From Erythroxylum novogranatense (taxonomy: Eukaryota; Streptophyta; Magnoliopsida; Malpighiales; Erythroxylaceae), in assembly GCA_029891385.1 (NCBI GenBank), contig CM057228.1, positions 70,943,523 to 71,007,522 on the forward strand: a DNA stretch of 64,000 nt, given 5' to 3'. Below, piece after piece: positions 1-10,603 of the stretch. Below the pieces are notes generated by a model. That model worked only from the letters and a program-made list of their open reading frames with translations, searched no databases and was not told the origin of the DNA. The first letter of the stretch is position 1. The number at the start of each line of letters is the position of its first letter. A program made the position numbers and the translations under genes.

Positions 1-201
1 TTCAAGTGCCAACATAGAAGGTTTCCCCAATATGGAAAGTTTTGTCATCCGGTCACAAGGTCCCGAGCAAAGCGCCTAAAGGAGCAACTCCAAATTTATG
101 TGCAAAACCATGTTGAAAGTGGGCAATCCAAATATGGAAAGTCCATGTATGGAAAGTGTTTGGAGCCTAAGTATGTCTACATAATTGGGCTAACATACTA
201 G
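1..201 (+). pseudogene. LTR-encoded C-terminal polyprotein tail, family A, frameshifted
   Basis: This is the end of a CRM-like gag-pol polyprotein, finishing in [12 protein letters not shown] and a TAG at 199-201. Compared with the tail ending at 33808, one base is missing near base 47 (gtcatccggtc against gtcggtccagtc). That breaks the [12 protein letters not shown] motif. The 5' part lies outside the window. The function of this tail is not established. Confidence 0.7.
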
Positions 202-1001
202 TTTGGAGTGTTTGTGTTTTTGAGCTTATTTTGGGTCAAATTTGGGTTTGTTTTTTATGGGTTGTTTTTATTTGTTTCCTTTGGGTTTAGAATAAGTGAA
301 ATGGGCTACTTTTCAAGGGGGGACACATTGGTTTTTAGTCACTTCTTTTTCAGACTTGGTTTATGGGTTCAATTTAGCTTTTTAAGTTAGAATACACGGG
401 CCGCTTGTTATTTTACTTAAGCCCATTTAGAAATTCATTAGCTTTAGGTTTAATTAAGCATGTTTTAGGGTTTCGTGGCTGTCATATTCACTCTCCATCT
501 TATTCTCTCCAACAGCCACCTCTCTCTCAACATTGAAGATTGTCTTTTCATCACACCCACCTTCTCCACCACGTTTTTCCACATCAGCCATCTTCTTTAC
601 TATCTTGAAGACATTTATTTCAGTTTTTTATTGTTTTGTCTTACATTGTAATGCCTATAACAAGGCTATTTTCAGTTGTAATAGAAGAACAAGTTGTATT
701 TCGAAAATTTCAGCTCTGAATGAAAGAGAGATTGCTTTCTTTTATGTTTATGCACAAGGTGTTCTTAATGATTGCAATTGAGTTTATCTTTTGTTATCAA
801 TTTTAATTGCTAGTTCTTGTGTTCTTGAGTGCTTAACTGATTGGGGTTCAAGGGGATTTCTAAAAATTAACTTGGGTTCTTGTCATAAGTGTTATTGGGT
901 GTAAGAACAAATCCTAATCTGATCGCTTGTTGAGAAACTAATTTTGATTTGATTGGTAACGAGTTCTATGGGTCGATTGAGGGTCTTGGGGTTCCGCATC
1001 A
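1..1001 (+). mobile_element. LTR family A copy, 5' end cut off by the window edge
   Basis: The sequence aligns by eye along its length with the complete LTR A at 33496-34405 and ends in the family terminus CCGCATCA. Bases 1-201 carry the LTR-encoded polyprotein tail and the rest is U3/R/U5. About 190 bp at 536-728 are absent from the 33496 copy, so one of the two has an indel. No primer site follows the CA end; purine/pyrimidine-alternating DNA starts directly, so this is a 3' LTR or a solo LTR. The strand follows the tail reading frame. Confidence 0.85.
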
Positions 1002-2176
1002 CTTACGTGACCATGTAACATATAATAGTGGTAATATCATGGTATATGGTACAAACATATGGTAATAGCATTAATGTATACCATGCATGTGTACATATGT
1101 ATAGTACATGCTATACTATGGTGCTCCATTGTTATGTATAATAGTGTATGCATGGTGTACATGCTATATGGTACACATATGCTACTCATGGTACCATAGT
1201 AATACATACTTATATTGTACATATGTATCATACACATATGTACCCTATAACTCATGTAATAATAGTTATTACATTAGTGCATGCACATATGTACACTATA
1301 GTACATATGCATTTGTACTATAGTTTACATATGGTAGTATTATGTGCATCTAATGTCAGCACATAGCACTATATGCATGTATTAACTATGCACACATAAT
1401 ATTGCTACTACCATGCATTAGATATAGTGTGTATGGGATACACACTATAACATGTATTATACTAGTACGTGTACATGCATGTATTTAGTATGGTAGTACA
1501 TATATGTACATGCAATCACCTTATTAGCGGTGCATTGGTAAACTATAGTTTCCTACTAGATGACTTAGTTCACTATGTCATGTGTAATAATAAAACAAAT
1601 CTATGTGTACCATTATGTACATAAATTATTGTACTAGTATAACATGTATAGTACAAATGTTCATACAAAAATAATATTGGTACATTGCTATTGTACACAT
1701 CATCTAGCGTTTGGTAATAACTTTATCTATAAATGCTATGCATACTATTAGTACATGTAATATATGCATGTGTATAATGATACATATGTACAATATAGTA
1801 TACATCATAATACTATACTTGTCTACATGCATTAGTACACATACATATGTATGTACCACACTATACATGTGTAGCATGCCACTATGCTACATGGTAATGT
1901 ACTACTATAATGCATGTGTACATGCATACTATGATGTGCATAAACCAGTATAGTGTAACCAGTTCTGTATACAATTTATTAATGGTATGTGCACTAGGGT
2001 TCCATATGCACATACACTAACACTAATGCATGTAGTACCATTAGTGTACATATGTGCCATTGAGTATACACATGTGTGTACAAGTGCATATGTATATGAT
2101 ATAGATGACACATGCATATAGCGTTTAGTATGGAATAGTAGTAGTGTACATATGGTAATATATTAGTTGACATGGT

Positions 2177-2241
2177 ATCACCATTACTATATGGCACCAT
2201 TAGTGTACTATACACTAATGGTGCCATATAGTAATGGTGAT
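2177..2241. repeat. Perfect 31-bp inverted repeat with 3-base loop
   Basis: The arms 2177-2207 and 2211-2241 are exact reverse complements around the loop cta. The arms contain ordinary words (for example ATCACCATTACT) as well as alternating ones, so this exceeds the local background of short palindromes. A cruciform or hairpin is expected. Confidence 0.9.
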
Positions 2242-3492
2242 GAGCTATACATACGTTGGATAAGTGTGCCAGTACTATTGATTTGCATATTTACACATGC
2301 ATTATAACATGGTTGCTAGTACATATATAGTAATCGTTATATGTCAACTAATATATGCATGTATAAAAAATACATGCACCATATATAGTAATTGTTATAT
2401 GTGCATGCCCATGTGTATACAAGGTAACATTGGTGTATATGCATATGCATGGTACATGTGAATGCATGTATTGTGTTACGTTCACAATAGCATGCATATA
2501 TGTGTAATGCATGTACTACCATGTATATGCACATGGTATGTTGTACTTACCACATGGTACGTGTATGGTATAGTATAGTATATTACCAATGTATGAATGG
2601 TATATATACCATGTACAATATGCAATTAACATTATTTGCATATGTACATGGTATATATGTGTACCATGCAATAGAATGCATAGCTAATGGGTACATGTAC
2701 CATGCACATGCATATGCACATAGTACCAATTGTATGTACACTACATAGTACGTACATTTGTTATACCATGTGTACACATCAAGTATACATGTACACATAT
2801 GCACACAAGTATTACAATAATGTATAAAACTAAAGTCACTACCATAGTGGTACACATACACGCATAGTACATATATATAATGGTAGCATGCAATGTACAT
2901 GCAATGGTTAATATATAATAGTACATTATGCACGCATACATAATGTATGTTCCCAAATTGTAGTATGTATACATGTATACATATGTATTATGTTACCATG
3001 TATTAAATTAGTTATGCATGGTATTATTGGTACATACTATATTACATATGTACCATTACATGTAAAATAATTATATGTGATGAATTATACTATAGGCTAG
3101 TATAGTATAATTGTTATACTATACATAACTAATACATATACTAATTAGTTATGTATAGTACATATACATAACTAATTAGTATATGTATTGTTTAGTGCAT
3201 AGTACACATTTACCTTACGTATGTGTATATTTACATAAAATAAACTATACAATGGTACAAATGTGATATGTGCCATAACATTTACATTCCTAGTAAATGT
3301 ATGCATATTATGGTACCCATAGTAAACTTATATACTATGGGTGCACAAACATATAGCGTGCATGATGCATAGTACACCATGCACATAGTTATAGGTATAG
3401 TGTTGTACATATGTTACATGGCGTTGTACTATATGCATGGTACTATGTCACATGCATAGTTATCATTGTGACATATGTACCGCACAGCATGG

Positions 3493-3530
3493 TACATGTG
3501 CACCATGGTAGCGTGCATAGTAGTAGTGTA
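3493..3530. repeat. 38-bp exact dispersed repeat, copy 1
   Basis: The same 38 bases, beginning TACATGTGCACCATGG, occur at 5275-5312 on the other side of solo LTR C. This shows that the two blocks are one DNA class with internal duplication. Confidence 0.85.
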
Positions 3531-4022
3531 ACACTAGTGTATGTACACTATAGTACACCATGCACACACTCACCATGGTAATACCATAGTGTATAATATA
3601 CCATAATGTCACCACTATATGGCATAGCACATACTATACACCAATTATAATATATAACTATAGTATCTTGCACTGTATAAATATGCATATGCATATACTA
3701 TAATATGTACTATGCATACATATTATAGTGTGTTCATGTGTGCATTCCTAGTGGTAACAGATATTATACACTAGGGTACATATAATAGGTATCCAAATGA
3801 TATGTACCATACTACTAATTATTGTACACATAGCCATTGTACTAGTATGTGTATGTTAATGTGTACACATATGTGGTGTAACATAATTATGCATAGTAAC
3901 TAGTTATACTATTACATGGTAGCAATTATGCCATAATTAGCATGCATAGATACTAATGGTACATATGTACATTACTATAATAGTGTACCATGCATATGTG
4001 ATTAGTATTACTATAGTATACT

Positions 4023-4298
4023 GATGAAGAACCATGGGCATGTGTAAGAAAAGAAGAGAAGCATCTATGGCGTGATTCGCCTCAAGGAAGCCTAGGACGT
4101 GACTTGCATGGACATGAGCTTGCAAAAGGAGGCTTAGGAGCTGAAATTGGATCAGATTTGAAGTCTAAATATTCAAGGCAAGGGGATGAACGAAATTCCC
4201 ATATCAAAGGCCCAACATTCAAGTCTAATGTTCCTAAAGATCCATTACAAGATGTTGGAGGCCCAATGACAAGAGCTAGGGCCAAAGCAATGAAGTAA
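4023..4298 (+). pseudogene. LTR-encoded polyprotein tail, family C, premature stop
   Basis: The frame entering at the second base of the LTR encodes the family C tail, including GGPMTRARAKAMK. A TAA at 4296-4298 replaces the CAA found in the copies at 38447 and 45932, so the tail is cut by about 50 residues. As a solo LTR it has no upstream polyprotein. Confidence 0.75.
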
Positions 4299-4679
4299 GC
4301 ATTGAATTGTTTAATCCAAGACCTTCAAGAGATAGAGCCCCTATTGTTGAGTCAGATTTCATCTCATAAAGGTCCAAGAGGCATTGTCTTACTCCTTGAA
4401 GCCCAACATAAAGTGTCCAAAGGCCCACATGGAGTCCAATTGGGAGAACTCACTTAAAGTACCATGTGACAAGCATGTGCCACTTAAAAATAAGGATATG
4501 GACGTGATCCTATGGTCCAACATGTTGAGATCACATTTTATTTAGTTTCCTTTTTTGTTTCCTCTAAATAAGGTGATCTAGTCAACACCTTTATAAGTTT
4601 ATTTTGTTTCCTTTTAGGGATTGATTTGTTTCCTTTTATTTAGTATCTTCTTTAGGACATTAAGTTAGGAAGTTTTTCC

Positions 4680-4687
4680 TATAAATA
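4680..4687 (+). promoter_or_regulatory. TATA box of LTR C
   Basis: TATAAATA lies about 660 bp into the LTR, downstream of the tail-coding segment, where an LTR U3 promoter would sit. Confidence 0.5.
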
Positions 4688-5077
4688 GGCACCCTCTATG
4701 TACTTTGAAAGGGGTCTTTGATTCATAAATAATATTGAGAGCTTTCTTGCTTTCTTTGTATTCTTTGAGAATACTTGACTTATCAAAGGAGTTGTTTTCC
4801 TTTGTGGCATCCTAAGGTTAGAGTTCTAAGAGACAAGTTCTCTTAGGGTTCTTTCCATTGACCAACATTCTTGCTAGAGTTCTAAGAGACAGGTTCTCTT
4901 AGGGTTCTTTTCATCGATCAACATTCTTCTCACCTCCCATTTTCTTTGTGTCCTGTTTCTATCTTTTCAACTTTGTTTCTTGTGATTCCGTGTGTTTGCT
5001 TGATTCTATCTACTCTTGGGCATAGTTCCATCTTCTTGAAGGTTCTCTAGGACAAGTTCCTATTGAGTCTACCATCA

Positions 5078-5909
5078 TTTACCATATGTATGCATGTGTG
5101 TATGGTAACTATATACTAACCAATGTGCTATAATATGTATGCATATGTATTATGTATATATAATGCCACTATAGTGCATGTTACGAATGATGTTTAGCCA
5201 TTGTACTAGATAGTGTATGTACCAAGTGGTAATAGTATTCGGTACAACTATTGCCATATAGCATGTATTATACATACATGTGCACCATGGTAGCGTGCAT
5301 AGTAGTAGTGTACCACAGTTGTATTATGAATATTTACACGCATGTTATGGGTACACATGCATTGTGTATACCCAATAGTGGTGCACACCATTAGTGCACC
5401 ATTGTGCACCACTATACATTCTATATAACATACACGTATACATGCATAGTACATACATGTCACATTAGATATTGATGGTATCTAGTGTATATGGTGCCAT
5501 AGCTATGGTACATATGTATACACCCTATGCATGTGCGCTATTGCATGTGGGTACATAGTGTGCACAATGCAAACATGGTCTATACTATAGTTATGTAATT
5601 ATGCATATATGTCTCATATACATACCATGTTCACACATAGGGTATACAACGTGTATATTATTAGTGTATATACATGAATGAGTATATCTATTCATGTGTA
5701 CATACTATATATTATGTAATGTATGCAATACACACTAATAGTTGCATATAGTACACAACTAGCTAATGACATATTAGTATGGTTGTGCACATGCATAATA
5801 CATGTGTACTATGCATGTGTACACATGTACCAATGTGTAATGCAAGTGTGTATACGCATACTGGTACACTAATGCTAGTTACAAATGTGCATATGCATGT
5901 ATATTAATG
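5078..5909. repeat. Purine/pyrimidine-alternating DNA, continuation
   Basis: Same composition and vocabulary as 1002-4021, including the exact 38-bp repeat at 5275-5312. Removing the solo LTR gives one block of about 3.85 kb. It ends near 5909, where ordinary AT-rich sequence begins. Confidence 0.8.
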
Positions 5910-6768
5910 TTGGACCTGAACTTTTCTTGGAAGTTAGAACTATTAAATGAGAAGTTGTTAGTGATTAGTTATGAGTAAAGAAAAATGAGATTTCTTGAAT
6001 TTGAAATGATATACAAGATTTAGGTAGTGAATGTAGTAGGTTGATGATGAGTGGGTATATATGTGTATGCTCTGTTATTAATGTTCATGATCAATCATGG
6101 ACCATAATTTGCTTATAGATGATATTGAGTTTAAATGGAAGTTGAGAGGAAGAATCGTAATCGAGCATGAAAGTTGAAAATGCAGAAAAGCAATAGACCA
6201 TGAATAGGTTGACTATGAATTCTTGGTTTTTGATGATTTTTTACTAAACTTGCATATTTTGGAGTAGTATGAAATTATGGTGAATGAGTTGATTGAAATG
6301 GAGTAGAAAAACTAGAAACAAAAAACTAGAAGTGTTGGATTTTGAAAAGTGAAAGTCTGAAAATTTTATGAGAATGAATAGCGGAGAGTTAGATTTTTCG
6401 ATCTGAAACTGCTGTGATTTTTCTGGGTTGATCTAGGTGGAATTAGCTAAAGTTGTCTTCATAAAAGTTGTAGCTTATCTTTCTAGCTTTCTAATGATAT
6501 ATGGCCAAAAGAGTGGAGAGGGGTTAGGTTGCCCTCACGATTGGTCCCCTCGTGACCAGCGCGAGGACGCAGCGTTGCCCTCGCAACCAGTCGCGAGGGC
6601 GATCGCGAGACGACGAGCACGAGGGCGTAGCACCGTCCGACTCCCTAACTTCTAAACTCTATAACTTTTGACCTAGAACTCCAAATTTTACAGATTTGGT
6701 ATCAATGGAAAGCTAAAAGAAAGCTCTACAACTTTTATCAAGAACTTGAAGACAAAATTAACTTCAAA
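5910..6768 (+). other. LTR-like relic with a GC-rich patch
   Basis: No coding domain is visible. 6655-6730 resembles text common in plant Ty3/gypsy Del/Tekay LTRs (an 'ataacttttgacctagaactcc'-type stretch followed by a TTTGGTATCAATGG word). 6535-6630 is strikingly GC-rich, with repeated CGCGAG and GAGGGCG words and short inverted repeats. It ends abruptly where Athila integrase starts. Assignment to Del/Tekay is tentative and the strand is a guess. Confidence 0.35.
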
Positions 6769-7575
6769 GTGGATTATGGATATCTTTATATCTTGCTTGC
6801 TGTGGATTATGTATCAAAATGGATTGAGGCTATTCATACTAGAACTGATGATGCTAAGGTTGTTGTTGGATTTGTTAAGGCTAACATCTTTGATAGGTTT
6901 AGCATTTCCAAAGCAATAATCAGTGATAGGGGAACCCACTTTTGCAATCGATCCTTTGAGGCTATATTGAAGAAGTACCACGTTTTTCATAGAACTAGCA
7001 CGGCATACCATCCTCAAACAAATGGCCACGCTGAAGTTTCTAACCGTGAGATCAAGTCTATCTTGGAGAAAACAGTGCAACCTAATCGAAAGGATTGGAG
7101 TCTTAGATTGGGAGATGCATTGTGGGCTTATAGAACAGCTTACAAGACCCCTTTAGGAATGTCACCCTTTAGGATGGTTTATGGGAAAGCTTGTCACCTT
7201 CCAGTAGAACTTGTGCATAAAGCATTTTGGGCCATTAAGCAATGTAACTTGAACTATGATGAGGCTGGAACTTTTAGGAAGTTACAATTGCAAGAATTGG
7301 AGGAGATACGAAATGACGCCTACGAGAACTTGAGGATTTACAAGGAGAAGTTGAAGGCAATCCATGACAAGATGATTAGTAGGAAGGAGTTTCATGTAGG
7401 TCAAAAAGTTCTCTCTACCAATCCGCTGCGCCTCTTCCTAGGTAAACTTCGATCTCGTTGGCTTGGATCTTTTATTGTTACTCGTGTTTTTGATTATGGT
7501 GCAGTTGAGGTTGAGAGCATGGATACAAGCAAGAGGTTTATAGTCGATGGCCATAGGTTGAAACCTTTCATTTAA
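6769..7575 (+). pseudogene. Athila-like integrase, N-terminally truncated
   Basis: This is a 268-residue integrase of the Ty3/gypsy Athila/Tat type, which would insert element cDNA into the genome. It starts inside the catalytic core at [15 protein letters not shown]. The second catalytic Asp is in ISDRG and the Glu is in HAEVSNREI. The C-terminal domain ends in [15 protein letters not shown]. The HHCC zinc domain and the first catalytic Asp are missing because an unrelated LTR-like relic joins at about 6769. The frame is otherwise open, but the protein cannot be active. Confidence 0.88.
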
Positions 7576-9397
7576 GGTTTTCAATCTAACATGGAGGAGA
7601 TACACTTGGTCGAGCCTGTCTATGAGTAGTGAGGAGCATTAACATGATGTTAAGCCAACGACGTTAAACAAAAGCGCTGAATGGGAGGCAACCCATCATA
7701 CAAAAACCAGATTTGATTTCTCTTCCCTTTCCTTTTTCTTTTAACGTTTTCCATCATTTTCTTCTTCATATCAAATTTCTTTCTTTTGGTGTGTTTTATC
7801 TTCTCTTCTGCTTTGATTTCAACATTGAGGACAATGTTGTGTTTAAGTGTGGGGGGAGGATTTAGGTTTTTTTTCATTAAATTTTCAGGTTTTAGCTGGT
7901 TATTGGTATGGATATTTTCTTTACTTTTGTGCTTTAATGCACCGCACCTTTGCCCTTGTTTGAACTTGAAGGTTTTCACTGGTACTTGCATGCTTTATTA
8001 AAAAAAACTATAAACATTAAAAAATGATTCAAAAATCCAAAAAAATCTCTATTTTTGCATGTTTTGCACCTGAAGTGTTTGATTTTTTCTTTTTACCTCC
8101 CAATAATTAAGAAGAATATGAATGTTATAAATGAGAATTAATCTGTGATTCTTGAATCATAAATTTGATGAATGTGTTTTATGTATGTTCTAAACAAGAT
8201 GGCATTTGGACTAACATTGAAACTACACATGTGACCTAATAGATGTCCCTTTGGTGTGTGATTTCATTCAATGCTTTGTATCTCTAGAACTTGCTTCATA
8301 TCTTGATGAGACTACACTTGTGCATGCATTACATAAACATGATAAAGGCTCCTAGGATTTTAAACTAATTGAAAAAAGGCCAACCCAAAGCATATTGACC
8401 ACTAGTTAGCCCACTTGAGCTTATTACCTATTCTTTGCTTTACCCATCTTTAACTTAGACTACTCTTACTTGATTCACCTTTCTAACCCCTATCATGGTT
8501 AGTTGAGCATGTTTTTGTTGATGTCAAACTTGAGGAGGTTGAACATGTTTGGTTATCTGTGGTATATGGCTTATTTTGTTCTTAATTATTAAGGGGGAGT
8601 ATTCGGCAAAAAAAAGAAGAAAAAAAGCCAAAGAAAAGCAAAAGAAAGGCAAAAGAAAAACAAAAAGAAGAAAAGAAAAAAAAAAGAATAAAGATTGAGG
8701 CCCGAGTAAAATGAAAGAAGTGAACTCCCGATGTGATTTTCTTGTTCAATATTATTGGAATTGAAAGTTCAAATAAAAAGTTGAGTTGAGTTTGATTGTT
8801 TGATGTTATACATGGTGTGCGACATGTATGCCATTGATTATTTTTATGCTCTGCTTTCCTTGATACTTAACCTTTTCTTTGCCATTCTTTTACCTCACCC
8901 TAGCCCAGCCAAGTTACATCCTGTTAAGACCTTTTGATTTGTGTTATGCATGTATGTTTAGTATTTTATTCGAGATTGAAGAGCAAGCATATGGTAGAGC
9001 ATTGCATTGTTTGAATTTATGAGAGTTAAACACATACGAGCCTTAAACACTTTGAATGTTAGAGAGTATAACAATGAGAGGACCTATTATTTTGACATGG
9101 AGTAGATTTCCTTTGAGTCCTATATGCTATCTGGCTTGGTTCTTACATTTAGAGTAAGTTCATTGAGTTTATGGATTGAATGTCACAGCTTACTCTTTCT
9201 CTATGATGCTTGTGCTTCTTTGATGTTGTTGGGAGGTTAGGAGAAAAGCTATAACACTAAGAAAAGTTTCCCTGCATTTGCATACACGTTTTCATTTACT
9301 TTTACATCCACACTAGTTTTTTTTTGTCACAAATTTTCCTTAATATATTTCTTTCGTCTTTCTTTAATTTTCCTTACTCGAGGACGAGCAAGAGCTA
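7576..9397 (+). other. Athila-type 3' spacer
   Basis: This noncoding stretch lies between integrase and the polypurine tract. It has features usual in Athila/Tat spacers: a ccaacgacgttaaacaaaagcgc/gggaggcaaccca block (7656-7697), a second G-rich tract GTGTGGGGGGAGG near 7848, and a purine/A-rich stretch at 8603-8695. No env-like open frame is visible. Confidence 0.65.
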
Positions 9398-9411
9398 AGT
9401 GTGAGGGAAGT
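9398..9411 (+). promoter_or_regulatory. Polypurine tract of the Athila-like element
   Basis: AAGTGTGAGGGAAGT follows an actcgaggacgagcaagagc block and lies directly before the LTR start TGATGCACTC. This is the usual plus-strand priming position. Confidence 0.7.
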
Positions 9412-9475
9412 TGATGCACTCATATTTTCTTATATTTTTATACTTTTAAAAAGATAAGAAAATATGAGTGCATCA
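9412..9475. repeat. 64-bp hairpin of two inverted Athila LTR starts
   Basis: 9412-9433 begins the Athila LTR (TGATGCACTCATATTTTC) and 9454-9475 is its exact reverse complement, with 20 bases between. The LTR is cut after some 30 bases and its start recurs inverted, immediately before the Athila gag fragment. This looks like a fold-back or recombination scar. Confidence 0.85.
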
Positions 9476-10085
9476 ACCAACTATGCAAGATGATTCTATT
9501 GACCATGTGAATGCAGTTGGTGGTGTTTTTAATGCTAATCCACAGAGAAAGTATGATCCCTACTCTCAAACCTACAATCCGGGATGGAGAGATCACCCCA
9601 ACCTTCACTATGGGAATCCTCAGCAACCACCTATGCATAATGGATCAAGAGCACCCAACCCCAATGGATTTCAACTACAACCGAACATTCCCAGAACTAT
9701 GCCGCCACCTTCTAACCCTTCTTCTTCTTCTAATCCTTCTTTGAATTAGATTACGGATATGATGAAAACTATGGCATCTAACACCTTGTCTATGCAGCAA
9801 AATTTCATGTCTTTTCAACAAGATTATAAATCTTTTCAGCAGGAGACAAGGTCGGGTATCCAAAACCTTGAGAGGCAAATGGGACAGTTGGCATCTAACC
9901 TTGGAAAAATGTAGGACCAAAATTCTGGAAAATTGCCATCCCAAGGGATGCAAGGCAAGGAAAGTGCTTTTGCACTTAAGCTAAGGAGTGGTAAGGAGAT
10001 TGGAGACAAAGTGATTATTGTGGATGAAGAGGATGAGTTGGAGGCTGAAAATAACAACTGAGAACCAGCAACACTACCCTCTAAG
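9476..10085 (+). pseudogene. Athila-like gag fragment, copy 1
   Basis: The sequence matches the gag segment at 21447-22045 and the one at 24670-25280, from TMQDDS through NEITDMMKTM to the KLRSGKEIGD region. It is broken by in-frame stops, including TAG near 9749 and near 9913 and TGA near 10060. The 3' end switches to LTR B sequence at the same point as the 24584-25283 copy. Gag would form the particle coat; this fragment is non-functional. Confidence 0.85.
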
Positions 10086-10603
10086 TGTTGAAAAGACATC
10101 TAAGTGTGTGTGAACATTAGAGACATGAAACTAAGAGGGCTAACACTTAGCCAATTTTCACAAACACAAGTTTAATCAATGAGCTTGGGCTTATTTTATC
10201 TTATAAAGGGCATGTGGACTTCTTTTAGGCTTTTTCATGGGCTGATTTGCATTAAGTATGCATGTGCTTAATTAAAAAAGTCATGTGCATGTTTTATTTT
10301 AAGGAACCAAGCTTGTGGGCCTAGTTTAAAAGCCCAATTCGCCCCTCTTAAGTTAGTCTTCTATTTTTTTTTTGGTTTTCTTATCCTATTTGGACTAGGA
10401 CTAGTCAATTTTAATTAGTTTTGAAGCCCAAATCCATATGGGATTTGTTCTTGGGCAGATTTGTTTCAAGAAGGCTTTTTTGATATTTTGGGCTTTCTTT
10501 AGGGTTTTTAGGTTATCTTTGTTAGGGTTTACATTTTAAAAGGATATTTAAACCCTTAGTTTAGACATGAACACGAGGTTTAGAGAGATCAATAAAATTA
10601 GAA
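10086..10603 (+). mobile_element. LTR B fragment, plus strand
   Basis: It enters LTR B inside the tail-coding part (aagacatctaagtgtg) and runs to the U5 segment 'atcaataaaattagaaagc'. The missing 5' part is replaced by Athila gag. The next base begins an opposite-oriented LTR B. Confidence 0.8.

Larger units (their letters stand above)
1002..4021. repeat. Purine/pyrimidine-alternating, palindrome-rich low-complexity DNA
   Basis: About 3 kb are built from short words such as gtac, catg, atgcat, catatg and tgcaca in no fixed tandem order. Most steps alternate purine and pyrimidine, and GA/TC, GG/CC steps and homopolymers look scarce. Several perfect palindromes occur and some words recur exactly, for example the 38 bases at 3493-3530 and 5275-5312. 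Open frames here are rich in Tyr, His, Met, Cys and Ile on both strands, as this base pattern forces, and are not taken as genes. No transposon domain or clear monomer is visible. Such DNA favours cruciform and Z-like structures. Its origin is unknown to me. Confidence 0.8.
4022..5077 (+). mobile_element. Solo LTR of family C
   Basis: A 1056-bp LTR runs from TGATGAAGAACC to GTCTACCATCA, the same length as the LTR at 44932-45987. No internal region or primer site adjoins either end. The flanks are TATAC (4017-4021) and TTTAC (5078-5082), a 5-bp target duplication with one mismatch. It therefore looks like a solo LTR left by LTR-LTR recombination inside the alternating DNA. Confidence 0.88.

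Noticed and set aside
208..390. 60-codon Phe-rich frame in LTR A
   Set aside because: It lies in U3 after the tail stop and is not kept in the LTR A copy at 33496-34405.
1037..2974. Many overlapping open frames of 60-116 codons on both strands
   Set aside because: They are rich in Tyr, His, Met, Cys and Ile because alternating purine/pyrimidine DNA encodes those codons and avoids stops. There is no domain, and they overlap on both strands.
1002..4021. Telomeric, rDNA or CRISPR-like repeats
   Set aside because: No TTTAGGG runs, no rRNA sequence, and no regular repeat-spacer pattern.
6437..6655. 72-codon frame covering the GC-rich patch
   Set aside because: Arg-rich only because of CGC/CGA words; it lies in LTR-like DNA with no homology that I recognise.
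7576..9397. Possible env-like gene after Athila integrase
   Set aside because: Some Athila elements have one, but no long open frame or signal/transmembrane pattern is present here.
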